A stretch of 64,000 nt of DNA. It comes from Streptococcus suis (GTDB taxonomy: Bacteria; Bacillota; Bacilli; Lactobacillales; Streptococcaceae). The stretch is from assembly GCF_019794555.1 (NCBI RefSeq), contig NZ_JAIMEP010000006.1, forward strand, positions 45,658-109,657, read 5' to 3'. Positions 1 to 9,745 of the stretch are shown piece by piece. Position numbers and translations under genes: made by a program. The number at the start of each line of letters is the position of its first letter. Position 1 is the first letter of the stretch. Under the pieces are notes generated by a model. The model had not been told where the DNA came from. It did no database searches and saw only the letters and a list, made by a program, of their open reading frames with translations.

Positions 1-18
1 AATATTCAATTCGATTGG

Positions 19-47
19 TTGACAACTGAATAAAAATTCGATAGAAT
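19..47 (+). promoter_or_regulatory. Promoter of the amino-acid-binding lipoprotein gene
   Basis: TTGACA at 19-24 and TAGAAT at 42-47 are separated by 17 bases, a near-consensus sigma-A promoter 58 bases before the chosen start at 105. The -10 element lies inside the inverted repeat at 36-61. Confidence 0.75.
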
Positions 48-61
48 ATTCACTATCGAAT
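36..61. promoter_or_regulatory. Inverted repeat overlapping the -10, possible operator
   Basis: ATTCGATAG (36-44) and CTATCGAAT (53-61) are perfect 9-base arms around an 8-base centre. A further ATTCGAT half-site is at 9-15, just upstream of the -35. No T-run follows, so an operator is more likely than a terminator. The cognate regulator is unknown. Confidence 0.5.
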
Positions 62-104
62 CAAAAAAATGATTTGGAAATGAATGAAAAGGAACTGTTT
101 ATTA

Positions 105-923
105 ATGAAATTGAAAAAAATGCTTACCCTAGCTGCAACATTTGTCGCTACCCTATCTCTAGCTGCTTGTTCAGCAAGCTCTAGTTCAGATTCCAGCCAA
201 TCCACATTAGAAAAGATTAAAGAAAAAGGTACGTTGGTTGTTGCTACTAGTCCAGACTATGCACCATTTGAGTTTCAAGCCCTTGTTGATGGCAAGAATG
301 AAGTCGTTGGTGCGGATATTATGCTTGCACAAAAGATTGCTGATGAATTGGGAGTAAAACTTGAAGTTTCAGCAATGAGTTTCGATAATGTCTTATCTAG
401 TGTACAAAATGGGAAAGCCGATATTGCTATTGCTGGTCTATCTTACTCAGATGAACGTGCGAAAGTTTTTGACTTCTCAGAAAGCTATTACCAAATTGCT
501 GATGTTTTGCTTGTCAAAAAAGATGATGCAAGTACCTTAACTTCAATTGATGCAATGTCAGGCAAAAACCTGGCTGTCCAAAAAGGTTCTACTCAGGAAA
601 CATATGCTAAATCAGAAATAAGTCAGGCTAAAATTGTTTCATTGACATTAATGGGAGAAGCAGTAAATGAACTTAAAGCTGGTAAAGTTGATGCTGTTTT
701 GATGGATTCCCCTGTCGCAGCTGGTTATGTTTCACAAAACTCAGATTTAGCCATCGCTTCAATTGAATTCCCAACTATTGATGAAAATTCAAAAGTTATT
801 GCTCTTCCAAAAGGAAGTGATGACTTAAAAACAAGCATTGACAAGGTTATTAACGAAGTCAAATCAAGTGGTGAATTTGATACCTTCTTAGAAAAAGCAG
901 CCACTTATACAGCTGTTGAATAG
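105..923 (+). CDS. Amino acid ABC transporter substrate-binding lipoprotein
   Basis: This is an extracellular solute-binding protein of family 3, which binds a polar amino acid or cystine and delivers it to an ABC importer. The start at 105 was chosen over the in-frame ATG at 84. It follows AAGGAA at a sensible distance and gives a clean lipoprotein signal: basic MKLKK, a hydrophobic core, then the lipobox LAAC. The mature protein carries the family pattern 'TSPDYAPFEF' near its start and 'DFSESYYQ' further in. No permease or ATPase gene is adjacent downstream, because the next gene is convergent. Partner genes would have to lie to the left of the window or elsewhere. The ligand cannot be read from sequence alone. 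Transcription is probably controlled by the operator-like repeat over the promoter. Confidence 0.85.
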   Translation: MKLKKMLTLAATFVATLSLAACSASSSSDSSQSTLEKIKEKGTLVVATSPDYAPFEFQALVDGKNEVVGADIMLAQKIADELGVKLEVSAMSFDNVLSSVQNGKADIAIAGLSYSDERAKVFDFSESYYQIADVLLVKKDDASTLTSIDAMSGKNLAVQKGSTQETYAKSEISQAKIVSLTLMGEAVNELKAGKVDAVLMDSPVAAGYVSQNSDLAIASIEFPTIDENSKVIALPKGSDDLKTSIDKVINEVKSSGEFDTFLEKAATYTAVE

Positions 924-931
924 AATACAAA

Positions 932-973
932 AAAACTTGTAAGTCTCTACTTTTAGACTTACAAGTTTTTTTT
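932..973. terminator. Bidirectional terminator between the lipoprotein gene and glgB
   Basis: Perfect 15-base arms (932-946 and 955-969) enclose an 8-base loop. A-rich sequence lies on the left and a T-run on the right, so it can stop transcription from both converging genes. It abuts the glgB stop codon. Confidence 0.85.
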
Positions 974-2810
974 ACTTCATTCTCTCTAAATAGAAACTAG
1001 TTAAGCGTGGCATTGTTATCATAACACCATTCTCATTTGGATAAATACTAAATGATTCCATTGGGATGGTACTAGATGAAAAGACTAGCTTATATTCGGA
1101 TTTTGCAGGCAGATCCAAATGTACGTCGAAGAGTTCTTGATCATTAAAATTATGGATCGTTAGAATTTCTTGGTCATCACTCATACGTGAAAATGCAAAG
1201 AGATTACTATCACCATCAATTTTTACCCAATTAAACCCTTTTTCGTAGGCTTGAAAATCATACTTCCAAAAGGCATCGTTTTCTTTATAGAAAGTAGATA
1301 AGGTTTTCATCATTTGATAGAAGGATTGGTGAATTGGAAATTGTAGTAAATTCCAATCCATTTCAGTATATTCATGCCATTCACGAATATGTCCCCATTC
1401 ATTGCCCATAAAGAGTAATTTTTTACCAGGATGGGCAAAATAGAAGCTATAGTAGGCACGCGCCAAATTAAATTGATCTTCGTAATTTCCATCCATCTTC
1501 TCTATGATGGAATGTTTCCCATGCACAACTTCATCATGTGAAAGCGGAAGGAGGAAATGCTCGTTTTGGTTGTAATACATTCCGAAAGTTATTTCGTTTG
1601 AATGGTATTTGCGATAGACAGATGGGCGACCCATGTATTTTAGCGTATCGTTCATCCAGCCCAAATCCCATTTCATATCGAATCCGATACCGCCATCTTC
1701 TAAGGAATGGGTGACTTTTGGAAAGCTAGAAGAATCTTCGGCAATCATTAGAACACCTTTATAGTCCGTATGAACCATTGCATTGACACGCTTGATAAAA
1801 TCGATGGCAGCATGGTTTATTTTGTCTTCAGTCGTTTCCCCTCGCCAATAAAGGAGATAGGATAGAGCGTCAACGCGTATGCCATCGAAATGGAAATATT
1901 CTAGCCAATATTTTAAATTTGAAAGTAAGAAAGACCGTGTCATTCCTTTACCAAGGTCAAAATTGGCAGTTCCCCACTGATGATTTTCTCGATCATGCTC
2001 ATAAGGGTATTCATACAACCAACTACCATCAAACTGGTATAGACCATGTGCGTCTTTACAAAAATGTAATGGAACCCAGTCTAAGATAACGCCAATCCCA
2101 GCTTGATGAAGCTGATCAACTAAATATTTTAATTCGTCTGGCTTACCAAACCGACTAGTGGGACTATAATAACCTGTGACTTGATAGCCCCATGATGCAT
2201 CTAATGGGTGCTCAGTAATTGGAAGCAACTCTACATGCGTATAGTTGTTTTCTTTGAGATGCTCGATCAAAAGTGGGGTGATATCCTTATAACTATTGAA
2301 GGCCTCTATCGGAGCCCCAGCCTCATTTCTATTGACAAATTTTTGCTTCCAAGATCCCAAATGCACTTCATAGATGGAGACAGGTTGTTCTTTGAAGTCA
2401 TATTCCACTCTCGCATTCATCCAAGCTTGATCTTTGAATTTATAGCGTGAGTTGTAGGTGGTAGAAGCAGTCTCTGGGCGAACTTGACTGAAAAATGCGT
2501 ATGGATCAGCCTTATACAATTCCCGACCGTCATGGGTAATAATCAAATATTTATAATTCTCAAGTGACTTTAATCCTTCAACATAGAGTTGAAAAACACC
2601 ATCAATTTCCCACTGCATTTGATGACTTCTTTGCCACGCATTAAAATCACCAATCACAAATACTTCCCTAGCATTAGGAGCATAGACACGAAAATGGGTA
2701 CCGAGTATCTTGTTTCTCTCTTTTACCATGTGTGCCCCCATCTTTTCGTAAAGGGTGGTATGTTCACCGGAATTCATATAATATAGGTCTAAATCAGTAA
2801 ATTCTTTCAT
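972..2810 (-). CDS. glgB: 1,4-alpha-glucan branching enzyme
   Basis: The enzyme introduces alpha-1,6 branches into glycogen in the cytoplasm. It has an N-terminal CBM48-like region (APNAREVFVIGDFNAW) followed by a GH13 barrel. The nucleophile Asp314 is in GIRVDALSY, the acid/base Glu358 in MIAEDSS, and Asp426 in LSHDEVVHG. The start at 2810 (612 aa) was preferred over two upstream in-frame starts because GGAG sits six bases before it. It is the last gene of the minus-strand glg operon, 65 bases after glgA. In many Firmicutes glgB comes first, so its position here is a local rearrangement worth noting. Confidence 0.93.
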   Translation of the reverse strand: MKEFTDLDLYYMNSGEHTTLYEKMGAHMVKERNKILGTHFRVYAPNAREVFVIGDFNAWQRSHQMQWEIDGVFQLYVEGLKSLENYKYLIITHDGRELYKADPYAFFSQVRPETASTTYNSRYKFKDQAWMNARVEYDFKEQPVSIYEVHLGSWKQKFVNRNEAGAPIEAFNSYKDITPLLIEHLKENNYTHVELLPITEHPLDASWGYQVTGYYSPTSRFGKPDELKYLVDQLHQAGIGVILDWVPLHFCKDAHGLYQFDGSWLYEYPYEHDRENHQWGTANFDLGKGMTRSFLLSNLKYWLEYFHFDGIRVDALSYLLYWRGETTEDKINHAAIDFIKRVNAMVHTDYKGVLMIAEDSSSFPKVTHSLEDGGIGFDMKWDLGWMNDTLKYMGRPSVYRKYHSNEITFGMYYNQNEHFLLPLSHDEVVHGKHSIIEKMDGNYEDQFNLARAYYSFYFAHPGKKLLFMGNEWGHIREWHEYTEMDWNLLQFPIHQSFYQMMKTLSTFYKENDAFWKYDFQAYEKGFNWVKIDGDSNLFAFSRMSDDQEILTIHNFNDQELFDVHLDLPAKSEYKLVFSSSTIPMESFSIYPNENGVMITMPRLTSFYLERMK

Positions 2811-2875
2811 AGCAATCTCCATTGTGCAAAAGGAGTGGACGGGGGTCTCACTCCAAATCAATCTTTATTTGTATT

Positions 2876-4321
2876 CTAACCACTTATTTCACGATAGAGC
2901 CAGATGTATTTTTCAGCCGAAGCAGTCCAGCTAAAGTCTCGTTTCATCGCTTGGTCAACCATCCTAAACCAATCTTCTGGCCGGTCATAGTAAGTTTGAA
3001 GGGCTAAATCGTAGACCTGACGCATATTGTAGGCATCACGTCCTCCAAAACTAAAACCAGTACCTTCTTTTGTTTCCATATTATAAGGTGTGACGGTATC
3101 AACTAGCCCACCTGTTTCACGAACCAATGGGAGTGTTCCATAGTGCATAGAAATCAGTTGGCTAATACCGCATGGTTCAAACATAGACGGCATTAAGAAG
3201 AGGTCACTTGCTGCGTAAATTTGATGGGCGAGGGGCTCATTGTACCCACGATAGAAGGCGAATTTATCAGGATATGCCTGTTTGAAATGATTAAAGGCAT
3301 TTTCAATATCAGTTTCACCATTTCCTAATATCACAAATTGAACATGAGCTTGTAGAAGATGACCGAGTACCTCTGTCAAAAGATAGAAGCCTTTCTGCCA
3401 GGTTAAACGTGATACAATTCCTACCAGAATGACATTCTCATCTTGTGGCAGTGCAAATTGGGCTTGTAATGCCAATTTGTTTGCTTTTTTCTCAGCTATA
3501 TTTTCCAAGCTGTAATTCTTTACTAAATAGTGATCTGTTTGGCTATCCCAACTATCATAGTCTATACCATTGACAATACCGACAAGATCATGTTTACGCA
3601 GCTCTAAAACGTGTTGCATATTTTCGCCAAATTCTTCTGTCAGAATTTCTCGCGCGTAGGTTTCTGAAACAGTTGTTACCTTATCAGCATACAAAATTCC
3701 TAATTTCATGAAACTGATGCATTCATCATGAAAACGTGCAATACCATCCAAGTAGTAGCTGTAGTTCATGCCAAGTGCAGACCACAGTGCTTGCTTATGA
3801 AAAATACCTTGGAAGGCTAAATTATGAATGGTAAAGACATGTTTGATGCTACGGAATTCTTCACGGTAGCTGTAGAATGTACGGCATAGGAAAGGAAGTG
3901 CAGCAGTATGCCAATCGTGTGTGTGCATGACATCTGGGAAGTAGTTCAAGGCTTCTAAGAGGCGACAAGTGGCATGTTGGAAATAACCAAATCGCATAGC
4001 GTCATCATCATAGCCGTACAGTTTGTCACGCTCAAAGAAATCACGATGCTCTATGAAATAAAAGGTTACCCCGTCAATAACTTGACTGTATACATTAGCC
4101 ATGGATTGAATGTCGCCTGCTCGCACATCAAAGCTTGATACATAGTCAAAGTCAGAATGATTGTGTATTGCAATCTTTTTATAGAGAGGAAGTACTACCC
4201 GTACATCCAGACCTTGCTTAACAAGTTCTTTAGGAAGTGAACCGATAACATCAGCTAAGCCACCAGTTTTGATAAATGGGAGACCTTCTGATGCAACAAA
4301 AAGAATAGATTTTTTAGTCAT
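2876..4321 (-). CDS. glgA: Glycogen synthase (ADP-glucose), GT5
   Basis: It elongates alpha-1,4-glucan from ADP-glucose. At 481 aa it has the usual length for bacterial GlgA. The N-terminal KTGGLADV loop binds ADP-glucose. The GT-B C-terminal motif MFEPCGISQL carries the conserved Glu pair region typical of GT5. It starts eight bases after the glgD stop and is followed by glgB, so it is co-transcribed in the operon. The product acts in the cytoplasm on the primer that GlgB then branches. I saw no irregularity. Confidence 0.95.
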   Translation of the reverse strand: MTKKSILFVASEGLPFIKTGGLADVIGSLPKELVKQGLDVRVVLPLYKKIAIHNHSDFDYVSSFDVRAGDIQSMANVYSQVIDGVTFYFIEHRDFFERDKLYGYDDDAMRFGYFQHATCRLLEALNYFPDVMHTHDWHTAALPFLCRTFYSYREEFRSIKHVFTIHNLAFQGIFHKQALWSALGMNYSYYLDGIARFHDECISFMKLGILYADKVTTVSETYAREILTEEFGENMQHVLELRKHDLVGIVNGIDYDSWDSQTDHYLVKNYSLENIAEKKANKLALQAQFALPQDENVILVGIVSRLTWQKGFYLLTEVLGHLLQAHVQFVILGNGETDIENAFNHFKQAYPDKFAFYRGYNEPLAHQIYAASDLFLMPSMFEPCGISQLISMHYGTLPLVRETGGLVDTVTPYNMETKEGTGFSFGGRDAYNMRQVYDLALQTYYDRPEDWFRMVDQAMKRDFSWTASAEKYIWLYREISG

Positions 4322-4329
4322 ATCAACTC

Positions 4330-5445
4330 CTAAATAATTTGATGGGGTTTCAGATAAGAAGGAGATGACTCGCTTCCTTTAATATCAATCGGATGAATAA
4401 TTTTTGTTGCTTTATCAATTATCGCATTTTCGATATTTGCGCCAGTTTTTATCGTTACTCCATTGAGAATAATGGAATTCTTGACCACAACACCCTCTTC
4501 AATGACAACATCACGGTCAATGACAGAATTTTCGACTTGGCCATTGATATTCGCTCCGTTTGCAACAATACAGCCTTTTACTTCAGCTAATGGACCATAC
4601 AAGGTAGGAGAGGAGTCGCTGGTTTGTGTATGGATTGGCCAATCGTGTTTGAAGAGTAATTTACGTGTATCTCGTTGTAATAATTCCAACTGGGTTGTAA
4701 AATAGGCTTCCACGCTGTTGATACAAGCAACAAAATCTCGATGAGCATATCCCATGATTTTGTATTGGTCCACAACATCTCTTAGAATATCTTTAAGCCA
4801 GTATAAAGAAGAAACCTTATTCGCACGTTGAATCAATTCGATAAAGGTCGTACGTTTCATGAAGTAAGCTTCTAATGAAACGGGGCGATTCTTGTATTTG
4901 CCATGATTTTCTTCAAAAGCAACCACACGACGGTCTTCACCGAATTTCAAGGTTTGACAGCCGATGAAATTTTCCTTCGCATCTGAAACGTTTTTATAGA
5001 GTACAGTGATGTCAGCTTCGTTTGCGATATGTTCCTCCATTACTTTTGAAAAATCTTGACTATAGATAAAGTAGGAAGGAGCGATTAAGACATATTCCTT
5101 CGTCGAGCTTTCGATATAATGGATATTTTCAGAAAATGCGTTAACATCATGCTGGTATACTGAGTTTGGATCTATTACACTATTTAGCAAGCGTAATGAA
5201 CCTCGTTTACTGTTGATGTTGTAATTCTTACCGGTACCAACGTGCTGAATGGTAGAACGCATTCTTGCAGGCATATAGACTTGAAATTCAGTAATGCCTG
5301 AGTTAGACATATTTGATAGCACAAAGTCAATTAGACGGTAGCGACCAAGGAAGCTAAATGCTTGAACACCACGGTGATTCATAACATCACCAAAATGTAC
5401 ATTATTTCCTTCAATATTTACAATTCCGAGTGTATTTCTTAGCAT
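4330..5445 (-). CDS. glgD: Glucose-1-phosphate adenylyltransferase subunit GlgD
   Basis: It is the non-catalytic or regulatory partner of GlgC in Firmicute ADP-glucose pyrophosphorylase. The N-terminal nucleotidyltransferase fold retains RLIDFVLSNMSNSGI but lacks the glycine-rich GGRGTRL loop present in GlgC, which marks it as GlgD. The C-terminal part is a left-handed beta-helix with hexapeptide-like repeats (GCIVANGANING, ENSVIDRDVVIEEG, KNSIILNGV). It is 371 aa and follows glgC by 12 bases. Its role is inferred from family knowledge and from the glgC-glgD pairing. Confidence 0.93.
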   Translation of the reverse strand: MLRNTLGIVNIEGNNVHFGDVMNHRGVQAFSFLGRYRLIDFVLSNMSNSGITEFQVYMPARMRSTIQHVGTGKNYNINSKRGSLRLLNSVIDPNSVYQHDVNAFSENIHYIESSTKEYVLIAPSYFIYSQDFSKVMEEHIANEADITVLYKNVSDAKENFIGCQTLKFGEDRRVVAFEENHGKYKNRPVSLEAYFMKRTTFIELIQRANKVSSLYWLKDILRDVVDQYKIMGYAHRDFVACINSVEAYFTTQLELLQRDTRKLLFKHDWPIHTQTSDSSPTLYGPLAEVKGCIVANGANINGQVENSVIDRDVVIEEGVVVKNSIILNGVTIKTGANIENAIIDKATKIIHPIDIKGSESSPSYLKPHQII

Positions 5446-5457
5446 AGCAATCCTTTC

Positions 5458-6585
5458 TTATTTGCTCACATTCTTGTCAATCAAGAGAATTTTATCAAGA
5501 GTTCCTGAAAGTTTGACATTATCAGCAATTTTCACATCCTCAGCAACAATGACGTAGTCCAGCTCTACACCTTCACCAATCACTGATCCCGGTAACAGAA
5601 CAGAGTTTTTAACAACTGCATCCTTATTTACCTGCACATCGTTTGAAATAACGGAATGTTCAACATAACCATCAATAACGGCACCTTTATCAATATAGGC
5701 AGATTTAACAGTTGCAGAAGCACTAATAACTTGGGCAGGCGAACCTTTGTCTTCAGAGTAAATTCTCCAAGTTCTATCGGACAAATCTAAATCACCAGAA
5801 TGGTCAATTAAGTCCATATTTGACTCCCATAGGCTATTCACTGTACCAACATCTTTCCAATAACCTTGGAATGGGTGGGCAATAAGGGTACGGCCATCTG
5901 AAAGATATTTTGGAATAATATCGTGACCAAAGTCGTGTGTAGACGTTTCTGATTTATCATCTTCTTGTAGATATTTTTTAAGGGTTTTCCAGGTGAAAAT
6001 GTAAATCCCCATCGAAGCCAGGTTGCTCTTTGGATTCTCTGGTTTCTCTTCAAATTCTTGGATGCGGTATTCTTCGTCAGTATTCATGATACCAAAACGT
6101 GAAGCCTCTTTGAAAGGAACTTCAATGACAGCAATCGTAGCATCTGCTTTTTTCTGAATGTGCGTGTCAAGGAGTTTATCGTAGTTCATCTTGTAGATGT
6201 GGTCACCTGATAAAACGAGAACATACTCAGGATCATGGAGATCAATAAAGTCAATGTTTTGAGTTATCGCATCAGCTGTTCCTTTGTAAAGACCGAAACC
6301 TTCAATTTTTTCGCTCGGTGGCAGTACAAAGATACCAGATCCTTGTACATCCAGTCCCCAACGCTGTGATTGGGCAACATACGAGTTCAAGAGAACAGGC
6401 TCATACTGGGTTAAAACACCAACAATATCAATACCTGAGTTGGCACAGTTACTAAGTGGAAAATCGATGATACGATATTTTCCCCCAAATGCGACTGCTG
6501 GTTTAGCGACTTTTTTAGTCAACCCTTCTAGACGGGTTCCCCGTCCACCAGCAAGGATCATAGCTAACATTTTATTTTGAGCCAT
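5458..6585 (-). CDS. glgC: Glucose-1-phosphate adenylyltransferase catalytic subunit
   Basis: It makes ADP-glucose from ATP and glucose-1-phosphate, the committed step of glycogen synthesis. The N-terminal loop [14 protein letters not shown], the [15 protein letters not shown] segment and LYKGTADAI are diagnostic of the family. The last third is a beta-helix with isoleucine-patch repeats. At 375 aa it is the normal size. It is the first gene of the operon. The ATG at 6585 is preceded by AAGGAGTGGTTAG. Its promoter region carries two cre-like sites, which suggests glucose repression through CcpA. Confidence 0.95.
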   Translation of the reverse strand: MAQNKMLAMILAGGRGTRLEGLTKKVAKPAVAFGGKYRIIDFPLSNCANSGIDIVGVLTQYEPVLLNSYVAQSQRWGLDVQGSGIFVLPPSEKIEGFGLYKGTADAITQNIDFIDLHDPEYVLVLSGDHIYKMNYDKLLDTHIQKKADATIAVIEVPFKEASRFGIMNTDEEYRIQEFEEKPENPKSNLASMGIYIFTWKTLKKYLQEDDKSETSTHDFGHDIIPKYLSDGRTLIAHPFQGYWKDVGTVNSLWESNMDLIDHSGDLDLSDRTWRIYSEDKGSPAQVISASATVKSAYIDKGAVIDGYVEHSVISNDVQVNKDAVVKNSVLLPGSVIGEGVELDYVIVAEDVKIADNVKLSGTLDKILLIDKNVSK

Positions 6586-6614
6586 CTAACCACTCCTTTA
6601 TATTTGATACATGT

Positions 6615-6643
6615 ATTATAGCACAGAATGGAAAAAAATGAAA
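6615..6643 (-). promoter_or_regulatory. glg operon promoter
   Basis: On the minus strand TATAAT is at 6620-6615 with an extended TGC just before it. A weak -35 (TTTCAT, 6643-6638) lies 17 bases upstream. The stronger cre site covers that -35. Confidence 0.65.
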
Positions 6644-6652
6644 GCGTTTCCT
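6639..6652. promoter_or_regulatory. CcpA cre site at the glg promoter
   Basis: TGAAAGCGTTTCCT matches the cre consensus TGWAARCGYTWNCW at every position and overlaps the -35 region of glgC. CcpA repression would link glycogen synthesis to sugar supply. Confidence 0.75.
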
Positions 6653-6683
6653 AGGCTAAAATTGAAAAATTTTCAATAATTTT

Positions 6684-6697
6684 ACGAAACACTTTCA
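6684..6697. promoter_or_regulatory. Second, weaker cre-like site upstream of glgC
   Basis: Read on the minus strand it is TGAAAGTGTTTCGT, which departs from the cre consensus in the central CG. It lies 45 bases upstream of the first cre, close to four helical turns. Confidence 0.45.
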
Positions 6698-6733
6698 CAA
6701 ATATATTATATTAAATTCATAAGCATAAAAAAT

Positions 6734-7645
6734 TTAAATTTTATCGAATTTTACTTCCTCAAGAAGAAACTCTATAAATTTTTCCCCCATATCAGAAAGA
6801 ACTGCCTTTTCATGCTTGATATAGACCAATTCAATTTCATCATCATATTCTAGAGGGATTGAAACGATATTATCTCCGTTCAAATTGGAGTTAAGAATCC
6901 CTGTTGCTATAGTGTAGCCATCAAGTCCAATTAATAAATTAAAAAGAGTTGCACGGTCAGAGACAACGATTGACTTTTTATGGTGTTCTTGAGATAAAAT
7001 TTCTTCTGAGAAGTAGAAGGAGTTGTGAATCCCTTGTTCATAGCTGAGATAAGGGAAATCAACTAAGTCAGACAGTTTGATTGATTTCTTAGAGGCAAGG
7101 GGATTGGTTTTACTAACAAAAATATGAGGACTTGCTGTAAAAAGATACGTATGAGACAAGCGATAATCATCTAGTAATTTGAGAAGAACCTCACGGTTAT
7201 AGCTATTCAAAAAAAGTACTCCTATCTCAGAACGGAAATTCTTCACGTCATCGATAATTTCCCAAGTCCGCGTTTCCCTTAAGAATAGCTCATAGTCTTC
7301 CATCTCTGTTTCTTTTAACAAGGAAACGAAAGCATTTACGACAAAAGCATAGTGCTGGGAAGAGACACTGAATAATTGTCGTTTGGCATTCGGATTTTTA
7401 TAGCGGTCTTCCAATAATTCAGTTTGTTCAACAATCTGCCGTGCGTAAGAAAGAAATTCCATCCCGTCCTTTGTTAAGGTAATTCCTTTGGGGTTTCGAT
7501 AGAATATTTTGATATTCATTTCTTTTTCAAGATCTCGCACAGCGTTTGAAAGACTTGGTTGTGTGATAAATAATTGTTTGGCAGCTTCATTCATACTGCC
7601 TGTTTCAGCGATTTTGATAATGTAAAATAATTGTTGAATTCTCAT
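6734..7645 (-). CDS. LysR-family regulator, MtaR/CpsY-like
   Basis: This 303-aa LysR-type transcription factor has an N-terminal winged helix (MRIQQLFYIIKIAETGSMNEAAKQLFITQPSLSNAV). That segment closely resembles the streptococcal MtaR/CpsY regulators as I remember them. Those act on methionine uptake and on surface or immune-evasion genes. The C-terminal part is an effector-binding domain. It ends about 150 bases before the glgC start and points the same way, but the glg operon has its own promoter. It is divergent from pyrK, whose attenuator region lies between them. Its targets cannot be deduced here. Functional assignment beyond LysR is tentative. Confidence 0.82.
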   Translation of the reverse strand: MRIQQLFYIIKIAETGSMNEAAKQLFITQPSLSNAVRDLEKEMNIKIFYRNPKGITLTKDGMEFLSYARQIVEQTELLEDRYKNPNAKRQLFSVSSQHYAFVVNAFVSLLKETEMEDYELFLRETRTWEIIDDVKNFRSEIGVLFLNSYNREVLLKLLDDYRLSHTYLFTASPHIFVSKTNPLASKKSIKLSDLVDFPYLSYEQGIHNSFYFSEEILSQEHHKKSIVVSDRATLFNLLIGLDGYTIATGILNSNLNGDNIVSIPLEYDDEIELVYIKHEKAVLSDMGEKFIEFLLEEVKFDKI

Positions 7646-7666
7646 AAATCTATTTTAACATGAAAA

Positions 7667-7695
7667 TTGACAAATGATATGAAAAAATGTATAAT
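7667..7695 (+). promoter_or_regulatory. pyrK promoter
   Basis: A consensus promoter: TTGACA at 7667-7672, a 17-base spacer and TATAAT at 7690-7695. It leads directly into the PyrR attenuator. Confidence 0.85.
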
Positions 7696-7710
7696 GCTGA
7701 GAATATAACC

Positions 7711-7806
7711 TTTAACTGAGTCCAGAGAGGCGAAGAAGGGAACGTGATAAAAAGGACAGATTCTGTCTTCTTTTCGTGTAACCTTGCTAGCCAGCAAGGT
7801 TTTTTC
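7711..7806 (+). promoter_or_regulatory. PyrR-dependent attenuator before pyrK
   Basis: The PyrR-binding loop sequence TCCAGAGAGGC is at 7721-7731. An intrinsic terminator follows (arms 7781-7788 and 7793-7800, T-run to 7806), ending 47 bases before pyrK. In the known mechanism, UMP-bound PyrR holds the RNA in the form that lets the terminator fold, so high pyrimidine levels switch the operon off. Confidence 0.88.
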
Positions 7807-7853
7807 TCTGCACCGACTTTCTTGTATTCTGAGAATCATAGAATAGGGGAAAA

Positions 7854-8627
7854 ATGATTTTTAAAGAACAAATGTTACTTGTTGAACAAGTACAACTTGC
7901 ACCGCGAATTTTTTCAATGATTTTGCAAGGAAAGATGGTTTCCGAGATGAGGATTGGACAATTTATCCATATTCGGGTTCCAAATGATGCAATGCTCTTG
8001 CGCAGACCGATTTCCATTTCTGAAATTGATTATGGTAGGTCCCAATGTCGGATTATTTACCGTGTGGAGGGTCTTGGGACAGATGTTTTCTCAAACATGG
8101 TTGCAGGAGATTATTTGGATGTCATGGGGCCACTCGGAAATGGTTTTGAGATTGATTTTCTAAAAGACGGCGACCCGATACTTATTATTGGTGGTGGCAT
8201 CGGTGTTCCTCCTCTGGTGGAGGTAGCAAAACAAGCTGCGAAGCGTGGTGCTAAGGTCACGTCAGTCATTGGCTTTGCCACTAAAGAAGCTTTGATTTTG
8301 GAGGAGGAGTTGGCGCAGTATGGCTCTGTTCATGTCACAACAGATGATGGTTCCTATGGAATTAAAGGGTCTGTGGCAACAGTAGTGGAGCAGCTGACAA
8401 ATGACTTTTCTGCCATCTATTCCTGTGGAGCGCCTGGCATGATGAAGTATGTTGACCAACGGTTCCAAGATCATCCACACGCTTACCTCTCGCTTGAAGC
8501 CCGCATGGCTTGTGGGATGGGCGCCTGCTATGCCTGTGTTGTCAAACCCAAGGGAGGACAAGAGCACGAGAACAAGCGCGTCTGCAAAGAAGGTCCAGTG
8601 TTTGAGACTGGAAGTCTGGTTTTATAG
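7854..8627 (+). CDS. pyrK: Dihydroorotate dehydrogenase electron-transfer subunit
   Basis: PyrK is the FAD and [2Fe-2S] subunit that passes electrons from dihydroorotate oxidation in PyrD to NAD+. The N-terminal part has the ferredoxin-reductase FAD fold (LLRRPISISE), then a nucleotide-binding segment GGGIGVPPLVEVAKQ. The C-terminal cysteines follow C-x4-C-x2-C (CGMGACYAC) with a fourth Cys 16 residues on, ligating the cluster. At 257 aa it is full length. The gene is followed by pyrD after nine bases and is controlled by the upstream PyrR attenuator. Confidence 0.93.
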   Translation: MIFKEQMLLVEQVQLAPRIFSMILQGKMVSEMRIGQFIHIRVPNDAMLLRRPISISEIDYGRSQCRIIYRVEGLGTDVFSNMVAGDYLDVMGPLGNGFEIDFLKDGDPILIIGGGIGVPPLVEVAKQAAKRGAKVTSVIGFATKEALILEEELAQYGSVHVTTDDGSYGIKGSVATVVEQLTNDFSAIYSCGAPGMMKYVDQRFQDHPHAYLSLEARMACGMGACYACVVKPKGGQEHENKRVCKEGPVFETGSLVL

Positions 8628-9603
<976 letters not shown>

Positions 9604-9619
9604 TAAAGAAACTAACTCC

Positions 9620-9725
9620 TTTAACTATGTCCAGAGAGGCTGGGAAGGTGTCATGTAAATTGCTTGAAAATGTATTTTTCAGGCTGACTTCGTGTACAAC
9701 CCTGTCTCAATTGGCAGGGTTTTTA
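9620..9725 (+). promoter_or_regulatory. PyrR-dependent attenuator before pyrF
   Basis: A second copy of the PyrR-binding loop TCCAGAGAGGC is at 9630-9640. It is followed by the terminator with arms 9698-9704 and 9715-9721 and a T-run. It sits inside the pyr cluster, so pyrF and the genes after it can be attenuated separately from pyrK-pyrD. Confidence 0.87.
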
Positions 9726-9745
9726 TGCATATTTGAAAGGATTTT

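Noticed and set aside
6661..6677. Palindrome ATTGAAAAATTTTCAAT as a CodY box before glgC
   Set aside because: It differs from the CodY consensus in several positions including the central CWG, and AT-rich palindromes are common here.
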